DNA of 64,000 bases from Flavobacterium panacagri (GTDB lineage Bacteria > Bacteroidota > Bacteroidia > Flavobacteriales > Flavobacteriaceae), in assembly GCF_030378165.1 (NCBI RefSeq), contig NZ_CP119766.1:4960001-5024000 (forward strand), given 5' to 3'. Of this stretch, positions 6,959-14,898 are shown piece by piece; position 1 is the stretch's first letter; each line of letters begins with the position of its first letter. Below the pieces are notes generated by a model. That model did not search any database and was not told where the DNA came from. It saw only the letters and a list, made by a program, of their open reading frames with translations. The position numbers and the translations under genes are program-made.

Positions 6959-9900
6959 ATGAATTTAATACGTTTTGCACTCCGCAAACCCATCTCTATT
7001 TTAGTATTGGTTGCGGGTCTATTTTTCTTCGGAATCGGTGCCATCAAAGACATTAAAGTAGATATTTTACCGAAAATGAATTTGCCGGTTATCTATATTG
7101 CGCATCCGTTTGGAGGTTATACGCCAGACCAGATGGAGGCTTATTTTGCCAAAAACTACGTAAACGTTTTACCTTTTTCTAACGGTATCAAATCCGTAGA
7201 AACCAAAAATATTCAGGGGTTAATGATTATGAAATTAACCTATTATGAAGGAACCAACATGGCTCAGGCAGCTGCCGAGTTAAGTGCGCTTTCGAACAGA
7301 ATCCAAGCGGCTTTTCCTCCAGGAACACAGCCTCCGTTTATCATTCGTTTTGATGCTTCTTCACTTCCTATCGGACAGTTGGTTTTGAGTAGTAAAATAC
7401 GTTCTAACAACGAATTACAGGATTTAGCCAACGTTTATGTTCGTGCTTCCTTTACTGCAATTCCCGGTTTATTATCTCCGGCTCCCTTTGGCGGAAGCCC
7501 AAGAACTATTGAGGTTAACGTAGATCCAGATTTACTGCGTTCTCACAATATGACACCAGATCAGATTGTAGAAGCGATTCGTTTGAACAACCAGACGGCT
7601 CCTTCTGGAAATATGAGAATGGGTGACATCAATTATATTACGCCAACTAATAATACGATTAAAGAAGTGAAAGATTTTGAGCAGATTCCGATTTTCAAAG
7701 GCGGTGTTCAAAACTTAAAATTAGGTGATGTGGCAACCGTAAAAGACGGTGCCGACATTACTGCAGGTTATGCTTTGGTAAACGGAAAACGTTCGGTTTA
7801 CATTAGTATTGCAAAAGCGGGTGATGCTTCGACTTGGGATGTGGTTCAGAAATTGAAAAAAGAACTTCCTAAAATTCAGAGTACACTTCCTGAAGATGTA
7901 AACATTACCTATGAATTTGACCAATCGGTTTATGTAATCAATTCGGTTAAAAGTTTGATTACTGAGGGAATTATCGGTGCGGTTCTTACTGGATTAATGG
8001 TTTTATTATTCTTAGGAGACCGTCGTGCAGCGTTAATTGTAATTATGACGATTCCTATTTCGATTATTTCTGGGGTTTTATTCCTGAAATTATTCGGACA
8101 GACAATCAACTTAATGTCATTATCAGGATTGGCTTTGGCAATTGGTATTTTGGTGGACGAAAGTACGGTAACGATTGAAAATATCCACCAGCATCTCGAC
8201 ATGGGAAAACCAAAAGCACTCGCCATTTGGGATGCCTGTCAGGAAATTGCTCTACCTAAATTATTGATCTTACTTTGTATCCTTGCCGTATTTGCACCAG
8301 CCTTTACTATGGTGGGTATTCCTGGAGCGTTGTTCCTGCCTTTGGCTTTAGCAATTGGATTCTCAATGGTAATTTCATTCTTGCTTTCGCAGACATTTGT
8401 TCCTGTAATGGCCAACTGGATGATGAAAGGACATGAAAAACACGAACACGGCCCAGAAATTACAGATGACGAAGCTGAATTTAATGACAGCGGTCTAACT
8501 CCGGAATCAGAACAAAATCTGATTACGCAGAAGAAAGGTTACGTAGAAAGAGAAGACACAAACAATAACGGAAAAATTAGTCCTTTTGAACGTTTTAAGA
8601 TTCGTTTCATGCGAACTTTAGACCGTTTATTTGTCCACAAAAAAATAACTACTGTTATTTATCTAGTTTCAGCTACTCTTTTAGCAATTGTTTTGATCAA
8701 CTTTATTGGAAAAGATGTATTTCCAAAAACTAACTCCAGTCAGTTTCAGCTGAGAATGCGTGCTCCTGACGGAACGCGTTTGGAAAGAACAGAAGAACAA
8801 GCCATTATTGTTTTAAAAGAATTAGAAAAAATGGTAGGCAAAGAACATATCGGAATTTCATCTGTATATGTGGGGCAGCACCCGTCTTTATTCTCTATCA
8901 ACCCGATTTACCTATTTATGGCAGGTTCTCACGAAGCGGTATTTCAGGTGAGTTTAAAAGACATTCATTTGGATATGGATGACTTTAAAGATGATTTTAG
9001 AAACAGAATTAAAAAAGTATTGCCAGACACAAGACTATCTTTTGAACCAATCGAATTAACGGATAAAGTGTTAAGTCAAGGTTCTCCTACTCCAATCGAA
9101 ATTCGAGTGGCTGGAAAAGATAAAAAACGAAACGAATTGTATGCGACTCAAATTGTAAATAAGCTAAAAGCGATTTCGTATTTCAGAGACGTACAGATTG
9201 GTCAGCCTATTCATTATCCAGCCATGAATATTGATATTGACAGAACCCGTGCAGCCGAATTAGGAGTGGATATGAATGACATTTCACGTTCATTAGTAGC
9301 TTCGACCTCATCTTCTCGATATACTGAAAAAAATACATGGGTCGATGAGAAAGCTGGTTTATCGTATAGCGTTCAGGTTCAAGTGCCTTTGAACAAAATG
9401 AAAAGCAAAACGGATCTTGGAGAAATTCCGGTGCTAAAAAATTCGATTCGTCCCGTTTTGAGTGACGTTGCTAAAATTACGCCTACTTATGTAAGCGGCG
9501 AAAATGACAATTTAGGAGCCATGCCATACATTACTGTTACAGCCAACATTAACCAGACCGATTTAGGAACGGCTACAAAAGATGTTGGTAAAACCATTAG
9601 TTCATTAGGTGAATTACCGCGTGGTTTGTTCATAACGCCTATTGGATTAAGTACTGTATTGACTGAAACATTAAGCAGTTTACAATCTGGATTATTGGTT
9701 GCTATATTTGTAATCTTCTTAATGTTGGCTGCTAATTTCCAGTCGTTCAAAGTTTCGCTGGTTATTTTAACAACGGTTCCTGCCGTAGTTTTAGGTGCCT
9801 TATTAATGCTTACGATTACCGGTTCTACGCTTAACTTACAATCGTATATGGGAATCATCATGTCGGTTGGGGTTTCGATTGCGAATGCCGTTTTATTGGT

Positions 9901-10249
9901 TACGAATGCCGAACAACTTCGAAAAATAAACGGAAACGCCTTAGAATCTGCTAGAGAAGCGGCGGCGCTGCGTCTTCGTCCAATCATCATGACTTCGGTT
10001 GCGATGATTGCAGGTATGTTACCAATGGCAATTGGACACGGCGAAGGAGGCGATCAGGTTTCTCCGTTAGGAAGAGCGGTTATTGGCGGCTTATTATTTT
10101 CTACTTTTGCCGTATTATTAATCCTGCCTCAGATATTTGCCTGGGCGCAAGCTAAAACAACGACACAATCTGTTTCTTTAGATCCTGAAGACGAAGAAAG
10201 TATCCATTATATTTCATCCATAAGCAAGTCGAAAGCTGGAAAGTCATAA
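6959..10249 (+). CDS. RND efflux permease (HAE-type), with EF-hand-like loop
   Basis: A 1096-residue inner-membrane proton-driven pump of AcrB-like layout: TM1 at about 11-30, a large periplasmic porter domain, TM2-TM6 near 330-490, a second periplasmic domain and TM8-TM12 near 900-1075. The proton-relay motif in TM4 reads GILVDESTVTIEN, with Asp400-Glu401 where AcrB has Asp-Asp. The cytoplasmic loop after TM6 is enlarged (about 490-560), acidic and His-containing (GHEKHEHGPE), and residues 533-544 match a 12-position EF-hand calcium loop (DTNNNGKISPFE). It lies between TolC and adaptor genes. The substrate class cannot be predicted; the LytTR system next door is the likely regulator. Confidence 0.93.
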   Translation: MNLIRFALRKPISILVLVAGLFFFGIGAIKDIKVDILPKMNLPVIYIAHPFGGYTPDQMEAYFAKNYVNVLPFSNGIKSVETKNIQGLMIMKLTYYEGTNMAQAAAELSALSNRIQAAFPPGTQPPFIIRFDASSLPIGQLVLSSKIRSNNELQDLANVYVRASFTAIPGLLSPAPFGGSPRTIEVNVDPDLLRSHNMTPDQIVEAIRLNNQTAPSGNMRMGDINYITPTNNTIKEVKDFEQIPIFKGGVQNLKLGDVATVKDGADITAGYALVNGKRSVYISIAKAGDASTWDVVQKLKKELPKIQSTLPEDVNITYEFDQSVYVINSVKSLITEGIIGAVLTGLMVLLFLGDRRAALIVIMTIPISIISGVLFLKLFGQTINLMSLSGLALAIGILVDESTVTIENIHQHLDMGKPKALAIWDACQEIALPKLLILLCILAVFAPAFTMVGIPGALFLPLALAIGFSMVISFLLSQTFVPVMANWMMKGHEKHEHGPEITDDEAEFNDSGLTPESEQNLITQKKGYVEREDTNNNGKISPFERFKIRFMRTLDRLFVHKKITTVIYLVSATLLAIVLINFIGKDVFPKTNSSQFQLRMRAPDGTRLERTEEQAIIVLKELEKMVGKEHIGISSVYVGQHPSLFSINPIYLFMAGSHEAVFQVSLKDIHLDMDDFKDDFRNRIKKVLPDTRLSFEPIELTDKVLSQGSPTPIEIRVAGKDKKRNELYATQIVNKLKAISYFRDVQIGQPIHYPAMNIDIDRTRAAELGVDMNDISRSLVASTSSSRYTEKNTWVDEKAGLSYSVQVQVPLNKMKSKTDLGEIPVLKNSIRPVLSDVAKITPTYVSGENDNLGAMPYITVTANINQTDLGTATKDVGKTISSLGELPRGLFITPIGLSTVLTETLSSLQSGLLVAIFVIFLMLAANFQSFKVSLVILTTVPAVVLGALLMLTITGSTLNLQSYMGIIMSVGVSIANAVLLVTNAEQLRKINGNALESAREAAALRLRPIIMTSVAMIAGMLPMAIGHGEGGDQVSPLGRAVIGGLLFSTFAVLLILPQIFAWAQAKTTTQSVSLDPEDEESIHYISSISKSKAGKS
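8555..8590 (+). other. EF-hand-like 12-residue loop coded within the RND pump
   Basis: Codons 533-544 of the pump read DTNNNGKISPFE. This has Asp at position 1, Asn at 3 and 5, Gly at 6, Ile at 8, Ser at 9 and Glu at 12, a full match to the canonical EF-hand calcium-binding loop. It is placed in the loop predicted to be cytoplasmic. Only a single loop is visible, and EF-hands usually work in pairs, so calcium binding is unproven. Confidence 0.5.
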
Positions 10250-10283
10250 AGTTGAAAGTCACATCGTCGTGTAATTAAAAATT

Positions 10284-10420
10284 AAACACATAGAAACATA
10301 GAATTTTATGTCAAAAAAAGAGAGAAGAAGAAACAAGTTTCCACACATAGCTAAACTATGTGCATTTAAATTAGTGAAACGCCTTTTTTAAAGCTTCGAA
10401 AACTATGTTTCTATGTGTTT
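10284..10420 (+). repeat. ~140-bp dispersed inverted-terminus repeat, copy 2
   Basis: Starts AAACACATAGAAACATAG and ends CTATGTTTCTATGTGTTT, with an internal hairpin CACATAGCTAAACTATGTG. It is nearly collinear with copy 3 (38990-39132), sharing long stretches such as GAAACAAGTTTCCACACATA and AGTGAAACGCCTTTTTTAAA. It sits between the RND pump gene and the adaptor gene of the same operon, so it would be transcribed and can fold into a long structure within the mRNA. Confidence 0.9.
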
Positions 10421-10472
10421 AAAAAAAATACACGCAACGGATTAAAACATATTCATTATATAAAACCAAAAA

Positions 10473-11561
10473 ATGAACACTAAAATTATAAAATATAGCC
10501 CGCTGTTTGTAGCAGCATTATTTTTCCTGAACAGCTGTAATTCTAAGAAAGAAGAAGTAGCTGCGCCAGAAATTCAGCCAAAAGTGGAGACGTTTCTTTT
10601 AGAAAAAGAAAAACTAACGACAGAACTGCGTTTACCAGCCGAATTAACGGGGTTTCAGCAAGTAGATTTATACGCAAAAGTGAGCAGTTTCGTCAAAACT
10701 TTAAAAGTTGATATTGGGACGAAAGTAAAAAAAGGACAGCTTTTAATTGTTTTGGAAGCGCCTGAAATTAGTTCGCAATTGGCTGCAGCCGAATCGAGAT
10801 TAAAATCGATGGAAGCGATTTACGCCACCAGCAAAAGCACCTACAACCGTTTGTACGAAACGAGCAAAGTGGAAGGAACAATTTCTAAAAACGACTTAGA
10901 AATGGCAAGCGGCAAAAAGAATTCTGATTACGCACAATATCAGGCCGCAATTGCCGCGCATAAAGAAATCTCGATTATGAGAGGTTATCTTGAAATTCGC
11001 GCTCCTTTTGACGGTGTTGTAGCGGCAAGAAATGTGAATTTAGGAACATTTGTTGGCCCAGCAGGAAAAGGTTCCGATTTGCCATTGTTAACGATTCAGG
11101 AGCAAAGCAAATTGCGTTTGGCGGTTTCTGTTCCAGAATTGTATACTGGTTATTTACATCCAGGCGACGAAATGACTTTTAATGTAAAATCGCTTCCAGA
11201 TAACTTTAAAGCTAAAATTACCAGAATGTCTGGCGCATTAGATTTAAAACTGCGTTCTGAAAGAGTCGAAATGGACGTTTACAACACCAAAGGAAACTTA
11301 TTACCAGGAATGGTTGCCGAAGTTTTGTTACCGCTTAACGCGAAAGACAGTACGTTTGTAGTACCAAAATCGGCAGTGGTGAGTTCTGCTGAAGGTTTAT
11401 ATGTCGTGAAAGTTGTAAACAAAAAAGCGACAAGAGTTGAAATTAAAAAAGGAAGAGAAATCGACGATAAAATCGAAATATTTGGCGATTTGACTCCAAA
11501 CGATAAACTGGTAAAAATTGCCAGCGAAGAAACTAAGGAAGGCGATATCATAAACGAATAA
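10473..11561 (+). CDS. RND efflux periplasmic adaptor lipoprotein
   Basis: A 362-residue membrane-fusion protein. The N-terminus (MNTKIIKYSPLFVAALFFLN, then SC) ends in a lipobox, so Cys22 is probably lipidated. It has a biotinyl-lipoyl-like half (DLYAKVSSFVKTLKVDIGTK), a helical hairpin at about 90-155, the second lipoyl half (IRAPFDGVVAARNVNLGTFV) and a beta-barrel region. It links the inner-membrane pump to TolC. The gene order TolC-pump-adaptor is unusual, since adaptors generally come first. The gene is separated from the pump by 223 bp holding the dispersed repeat, so its expression may be tuned separately. Confidence 0.93.
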   Translation: MNTKIIKYSPLFVAALFFLNSCNSKKEEVAAPEIQPKVETFLLEKEKLTTELRLPAELTGFQQVDLYAKVSSFVKTLKVDIGTKVKKGQLLIVLEAPEISSQLAAAESRLKSMEAIYATSKSTYNRLYETSKVEGTISKNDLEMASGKKNSDYAQYQAAIAAHKEISIMRGYLEIRAPFDGVVAARNVNLGTFVGPAGKGSDLPLLTIQEQSKLRLAVSVPELYTGYLHPGDEMTFNVKSLPDNFKAKITRMSGALDLKLRSERVEMDVYNTKGNLLPGMVAEVLLPLNAKDSTFVVPKSAVVSSAEGLYVVKVVNKKATRVEIKKGREIDDKIEIFGDLTPNDKLVKIASEETKEGDIINE

Positions 11562-11617
11562 CCTGCGTTTGTCTTCATTTTAGTGATTACCAATTACTGT
11601 ACGCATTCTTAGGAGTG
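11558..11617 (+). repeat. 60-bp element shared by two 3' regions, copy A
   Basis: The stretch beginning ATAACCTGCGTT and ending near GTACGCATTCTTAGGAGTGC is alike, base for base over most positions, to 18894-18954 (ATAACCTACGTT ... GTACGCATTTTTAATGCGG). The common core includes TTAGT, TTACC and ACTGTACGCATT. Both copies overlap or closely follow the stop codon of a plus-strand gene and are followed by a terminator. Nature unknown. Confidence 0.6.
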
Positions 11618-11637
11618 CAAATTTTTAAATTTGCCTT

Positions 11638-11670
11638 AACAGCCTTCATGAATTTGGGGGCTGTTTTTTG
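11638..11670 (+). terminator. Rho-independent terminator of the first RND operon
   Basis: Stem AACAGCC (11638-11644) pairs with GGCTGTT (11659-11665), followed by a T run, 77 bp after the adaptor stop codon. Confidence 0.8.
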
Positions 11671-11740
11671 TTTTCTTTTGAAAATTCAATTTTGCGTGCT
11701 ATCAGGTAAAACTACTTATCATAATTGTAATCAAATTAAA

Positions 11741-11748
11741 TATATTTG
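11741..11748 (+). promoter_or_regulatory. Bacteroidota-type -7 box before the NACHT gene
   Basis: TATATTTG matches the TAnnTTTG consensus and lies 33 bp before the ATG at 11781. A TTG at 11725-11727 is closer than the usual -33 spacing, so only the -7 box is supported. Confidence 0.5.
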
Positions 11749-11780
11749 ATTATATATAAAATAACTTTAATCAAAAAATT

Positions 11781-13559
11781 ATGATTGATCAGAAATTAGA
11801 AGTAAGTAACTTAATAAAACCGATAATTGACTCTTACAAAACTCTTAATGATGAATGGGATAATCTGCTAGAAATTGGACTAAAAGATTATTTAACTGAT
11901 CAAACTGACAAATATTATTTCACTAATACATTCATACACAGAGGAGAAAAAGTTGAGTTTTATAAAATATATTATCCGATCAAAGCAAAATTTAAAAATC
12001 TATCATCAAATTTTAATGATTTAAACAAAATATTTGAAAATTATAAATATGTAACTATTATTGGATCTGCTGGCAGCGGAAAAACAACTTTAGTAAAGCA
12101 TGTTTTTTTGACATCAATCATCTCACAATTTAAAATTCCAGTTTTAGTTGAACTACGATTTATAAATGATTATGGAGGTGATCTTGAAAGATTAATATTT
12201 GAAAAGACATTAAAATTATCTGCCAAACCTTCAGAACGTATTTTAAAAAGAGCCTTAAAAAATGGAAGTTTCTTGTTTTTATTAGATGGATATGATGAAA
12301 TTTTTTCTACAAAAAAAAATGGAAATCAATCGTCAAATTGACTTATTTATTGACTCTTATTCCAAAAACTCTTTTTTAATAACAACTAGACCTGGAAGTG
12401 GTGCAGAAAATTTCTCAAGGTTCCATGATTTTTTTGTTGAACCCTTAACAAAATATGATGTAGAAGGTTTTATAAAAAAAATTGTTGAATCACAAGAGCG
12501 AAGACAAAGGATTATTGAAATTATTAAAGAGCAAAAAAACTCGGCTTATCTTCATTATTTAAAAAATCCCTTATTACTTTCTATGTTCATTGTCGCATTT
12601 GAGAGTCATCCGGAAATTCCTTCACGCAAAAGCTCTTTTTATAGAAATGTATTTGACACACTTTATTCTAAACATGATGGAATTACAAAAAATAGTTTTC
12701 CCAGAGAAAAGCTTACTAAATTTGAAAGAGAAGATTTTGAACGTATTTTAAATGTCTTTTCCTACCTAACATTAATTGAAGGTAAAATTGTGTTTACAAA
12801 TGAATTTTTAACAGATAAACTAGCCGATGTTATAAAGTATTTAGATATTAAATGCAATATTGAAAATCTAATTTATGATTTAGTGACACCTATTTCAATT
12901 ATAGTAAAAGATGGTTTTGAATATAATTTTCCTCACAGATCCATTCAAGAATATTTTGCAGCCAGTTTATATCAAAATTAAATATAGAAAAAAAAAGGAA
13001 AGCCTATGAGAATTTACAATCAACTCTAGTAAATTCAAGTAATGATCAAAGCTTTAACTTTTGGAGTATTTGCAACGAACTTGATGAAGAAGGATTTACT
13101 ACCTTTTTTATTATTCCTCAACTAGAAAACTATTCATCAATCTTGGATATTAAAGACGACTTGCTTCTTTTTGATAAATATATGGAGTTAATAAATGGAG
13201 GAATTATGTATGATAATTTTGTAGATAAATCTTCAGAAGACAATAAAGAATTTATAATATTTAGAACGGTAAATTTCCGCACCCAATTATTACAATTTAC
13301 AAAAGCTTACACTTACATAAAATTTGCACATTTTTGTAGAAATACTGTTTTAGAAGAAAAATTAAAAATCTATATAGCAAACAAAAAAATTACAAAAGGC
13401 GATGTAAAAATGACTAAGGAATTAAAAAAAATCTTAATAGATAATGGAATCGTTGAAATTATAAGAGATTTTAAAAACGAAATCGATAAAAAAATAGAAT
13501 TTTTAGAAGCAAAATTAAAAAATGAAGATAATAAAACAGATAAATTATTAGGATTGTAA
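11781..13559 (+). pseudogene. NACHT-domain NTPase gene, broken by two frameshifts
   Basis: Three consecutive reading frames encode parts of one protein. Frame 1 (11781-12341) gives a short N-terminal region, then Walker A GSAGSGKTT (residues 95-103) and Walker B LFLLDGYDE (165-173), whose DGxDE form is typical of NACHT NTPases. Frame 2 (from about 12320 to 12981) continues with FLITTRPGSG (sensor 1), the NACHT helical region and FPHRSIQEYFAASL. Frame 3 (from about 12963 to 13559) continues to a basic coiled C-terminus ending KTDKLLGL. The first shift coincides with a run of nine A at 12311-12319; removing one A restores the frame. The second lies just before the TAA at 12979. Bacterial NACHT proteins include anti-phage sensors; here the gene is either decayed or affected by sequencing error. 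Confidence 0.82.
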
Positions 13560-13624
13560 AATATATCTTTTTTTACGATGCATTAAAGATGATATTGTTA
13601 AATCTAAACAACGATAGAAATAAT

Positions 13625-13656
13625 AAAACCTCGATCTTAAAAAAATCGAGGTTTTT
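13625..13656. terminator. Terminator hairpin after the NACHT gene
   Basis: AAAACCTCGAT (13625-13635) pairs with ATCGAGGTTTTT (13645-13656). The same hairpin, slightly altered, recurs at 14429-14463, where it again precedes a copy of the 77-residue gene, so the hairpin belongs to the duplicated segment. Confidence 0.82.
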
Positions 13657-13670
13657 CAATTTCACAATCC

Positions 13671-13846
13671 CTACCCCTCACTCAAATAAGGATTCAAAAT
13701 CTCCGCCAATTCATTGAGCCAATAATAATTGTCTTTAAAATTGGTTAGTCCAATTTGGAGGGTTTCGTGTTGTCACATTACACCGAGAGCTAAAATGCAG
13801 TTTACTTGTCTTAGTATTTTAGCAATATCTTCGGGGTCGAAAAGTC
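13671..13846 (-). pseudogene. Truncated, stop-containing copy of the 77-residue gene
   Basis: Read on the minus strand this is a close copy of the gene at 14479-14712: ILRQVNCILALGVM, then a TGA stop (13773-13775) where the intact gene has Arg44, then QHETLQIGLTNFKDNYYWLN and so on to a TAG at 13671-13673. The first ~20 codons are missing or replaced. DNA identity to the intact copy is high, so the duplication or recombination was recent. The copy ends abruptly near 13840 within the codons for DPEDI. Confidence 0.88.
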
Positions 13847-13956
13847 TATTCTTGAACTTCAAAAAAACGACAGCCAAAGAGAATTAGAAAAATGGTAAAC
13901 TTTTTATAAATTTGATTTTTACAAATAACATTCTAGTGTATTAAAATCAATAATGT
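13847..13956. other. Junction sequence with a possible C-terminal gene remnant
   Basis: Just beyond the truncated copy, plus-strand bases 13851-13898 read LELQKNDSQRELEKW and then a stop, an amphipathic tail that looks like the end of a lost gene. The rest is AT-rich and leads into the next gene; no promoter was found with confidence. Confidence 0.3.
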
Positions 13957-14424
13957 ATGCCTTCTGAAAGTAAATTAGAATACAAATATGGATCGCTTTG
14001 GGTCAAAGATGGCTTTTTGTTAGTATTTTATATTTTCCTCTTTAACGAACTTAAAAATGATGATAAAGATTTTATTGAATTAAAAAAGGAGCTCGTGCAA
14101 AACATCGATAATATATTTATAGACATGTTTGCCTTTCTTGATTTTAATGAGTTTATAATTTCAGATGAAGTAAAAAATATTTTAATAAATCATATCGAAA
14201 ACATAATTTTAAAAATGGACGAAGAAAGTGATTATTTTTCACTACAAAATTTAGACGAAATATTATCTCATGTCAGAATTTATCATTTAGAAAATCTGGA
14301 TTATGAGCCTTCACAGGAAACGATAATCGGTCAGTATTCAAAGGATTTTAAGGAAGTAAGGAATAATTACATAGAAGAGTTCGCTGATATAAAATCATTA
14401 CTTGAAAAAGATTATCGCATTTAA
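13957..14424 (+). CDS. Orphan acidic protein of unknown function
   Basis: 155 residues that I do not recognise. The sequence is rich in Asp/Glu, Leu/Ile and Asn, with a central amphipathic helical region (LKNDDKDFIELKKELVQNID) and no signal peptide or membrane span of normal length; WVKDGFLLVFYIFLFNEL near the N-terminus is moderately hydrophobic. It is likely cytoplasmic and helical. The gene is flanked by two direct copies of a ~210-bp segment (hairpin plus the 77-residue gene end), which suggests that it entered the locus, or was left there, by recombination. It may be an accessory or immunity-type gene, but there is no positive evidence for that. Confidence 0.6.
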   Translation: MPSESKLEYKYGSLWVKDGFLLVFYIFLFNELKNDDKDFIELKKELVQNIDNIFIDMFAFLDFNEFIISDEVKNILINHIENIILKMDEESDYFSLQNLDEILSHVRIYHLENLDYEPSQETIIGQYSKDFKEVRNNYIEEFADIKSLLEKDYRI

Positions 14425-14428
14425 ATAA

Positions 14429-14463
14429 AAAACTCGATTCTTAAAAAAAAAATCGAGGTTTTT
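14429..14463. terminator. Terminator between convergent genes
   Basis: AACTCGATT (14431-14439) pairs with AATCGAGGTT (14451-14460) with one bulged base, followed by T residues. It serves the 155-residue gene and probably the 77-residue gene on the other strand. It is a diverged copy of the hairpin at 13625-13656. Confidence 0.75.
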
Positions 14464-14478
14464 CCATTTTAATAAACC

Positions 14479-14712
14479 TTACTCCTCACTCAAATAAGGA
14501 TTCAAAATTTCCGCCAATTCATTGAGCCAATAATAATTGTCTTCAAAATTTGTTAGTCCAATTTGGAGGGTTTCGTGTTGTCGCATTACGCCGAGAGCTA
14601 AAATGCAGTTTACTTGTCTTAAGATTTTAGCCATATCTTCGGGATCTATGATGTGGTTAAAAAAATCAATCAGCCTTGTTTCGGCTTCTTTGGAAAGGGT
14701 GTTGTTTTTCAT
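14479..14712 (-). CDS. Small orphan protein (77 residues), intact copy
   Basis: MKNNTLSKEAETRLIDFFNH opens a compact, probably all-helical protein with one Cys and three Trp/Tyr-rich positions (NYYWLNELAEILNPYLSEE at the end). There is no signal peptide or membrane segment. I do not recognise the family. A truncated, stop-containing copy lies at 13671-13846. The start codon is about 20 nt downstream of a structured RNA element (14736-14810) and within reach of a -7 box at 14850-14857, so the gene seems to have a long structured leader. This leader and the gene's role as one arm of a duplication make it the anchor of the accessory pocket. Confidence 0.72.
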   Translation of the reverse strand: MKNNTLSKEAETRLIDFFNHIIDPEDMAKILRQVNCILALGVMRQHETLQIGLTNFEDNYYWLNELAEILNPYLSEE

Positions 14713-14735
14713 AAAGTGAAGAATTTAAGAAAAAA

Positions 14736-14810
14736 CCCTCATACCTTAGCAGTCTTACGCTTCTTCACGGCGTCAAAGTCCTTTCGGAGCTTTACTACAT
14801 AGCACGAGGG
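14736..14810 (-). ncRNA. Candidate structured leader RNA (75 nt) upstream of the 77-residue gene
   Basis: On the minus strand, CCCTCGTGC near 14810-14802 pairs with GGTATGAGGG near 14745-14736 to give a closing stem of 9-10 bp including G-U pairs. Inside lie a hairpin AAAGCTCC-GAAA-GGACTTT with a GNRA tetraloop, and a second stem ACGC/GCGT. GAGGG is followed directly by TTTTTT, so the closing stem could act as an intrinsic terminator. The element is bracketed by near-identical 15-16 nt direct repeats at 14716-14731 and 14832-14846. I do not recognise it as a known riboswitch; it lacks a T-loop, so it is not a tRNA. Confidence 0.55.
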
Positions 14811-14849
14811 CAAATTTTATGTTGTCTTAATGTGAAGATTTAAGAACTT

Positions 14850-14857
14850 CAAATATA
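14850..14857 (-). promoter_or_regulatory. -7 promoter box for the structured leader
   Basis: The minus strand reads TATATTTG, an exact TAnnTTTG match, about 40 nt before the structured RNA and just downstream of the neighbouring gene's stop codon. TTG triplets upstream are closer than the usual spacing. Confidence 0.45.
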
Positions 14858-14898
14858 CGTAAAAAACAACAAAAAAGTAAGAAAATTAATATATTTTA

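Noticed and set aside
9487..9990. Long minus-strand reading frame opposite the first RND pump
   Set aside because: It is the antisense shadow of a conserved coding region, with no protein features of its own. The same applies to other minus-strand frames over the RND, Mla and AsmA genes.
14736..14810. tRNA gene
   Set aside because: Length is about 75 nt and the ends pair, but there is no T-loop consensus, no proper anticodon arm and no D-arm; the inner hairpin has a GNRA loop instead.
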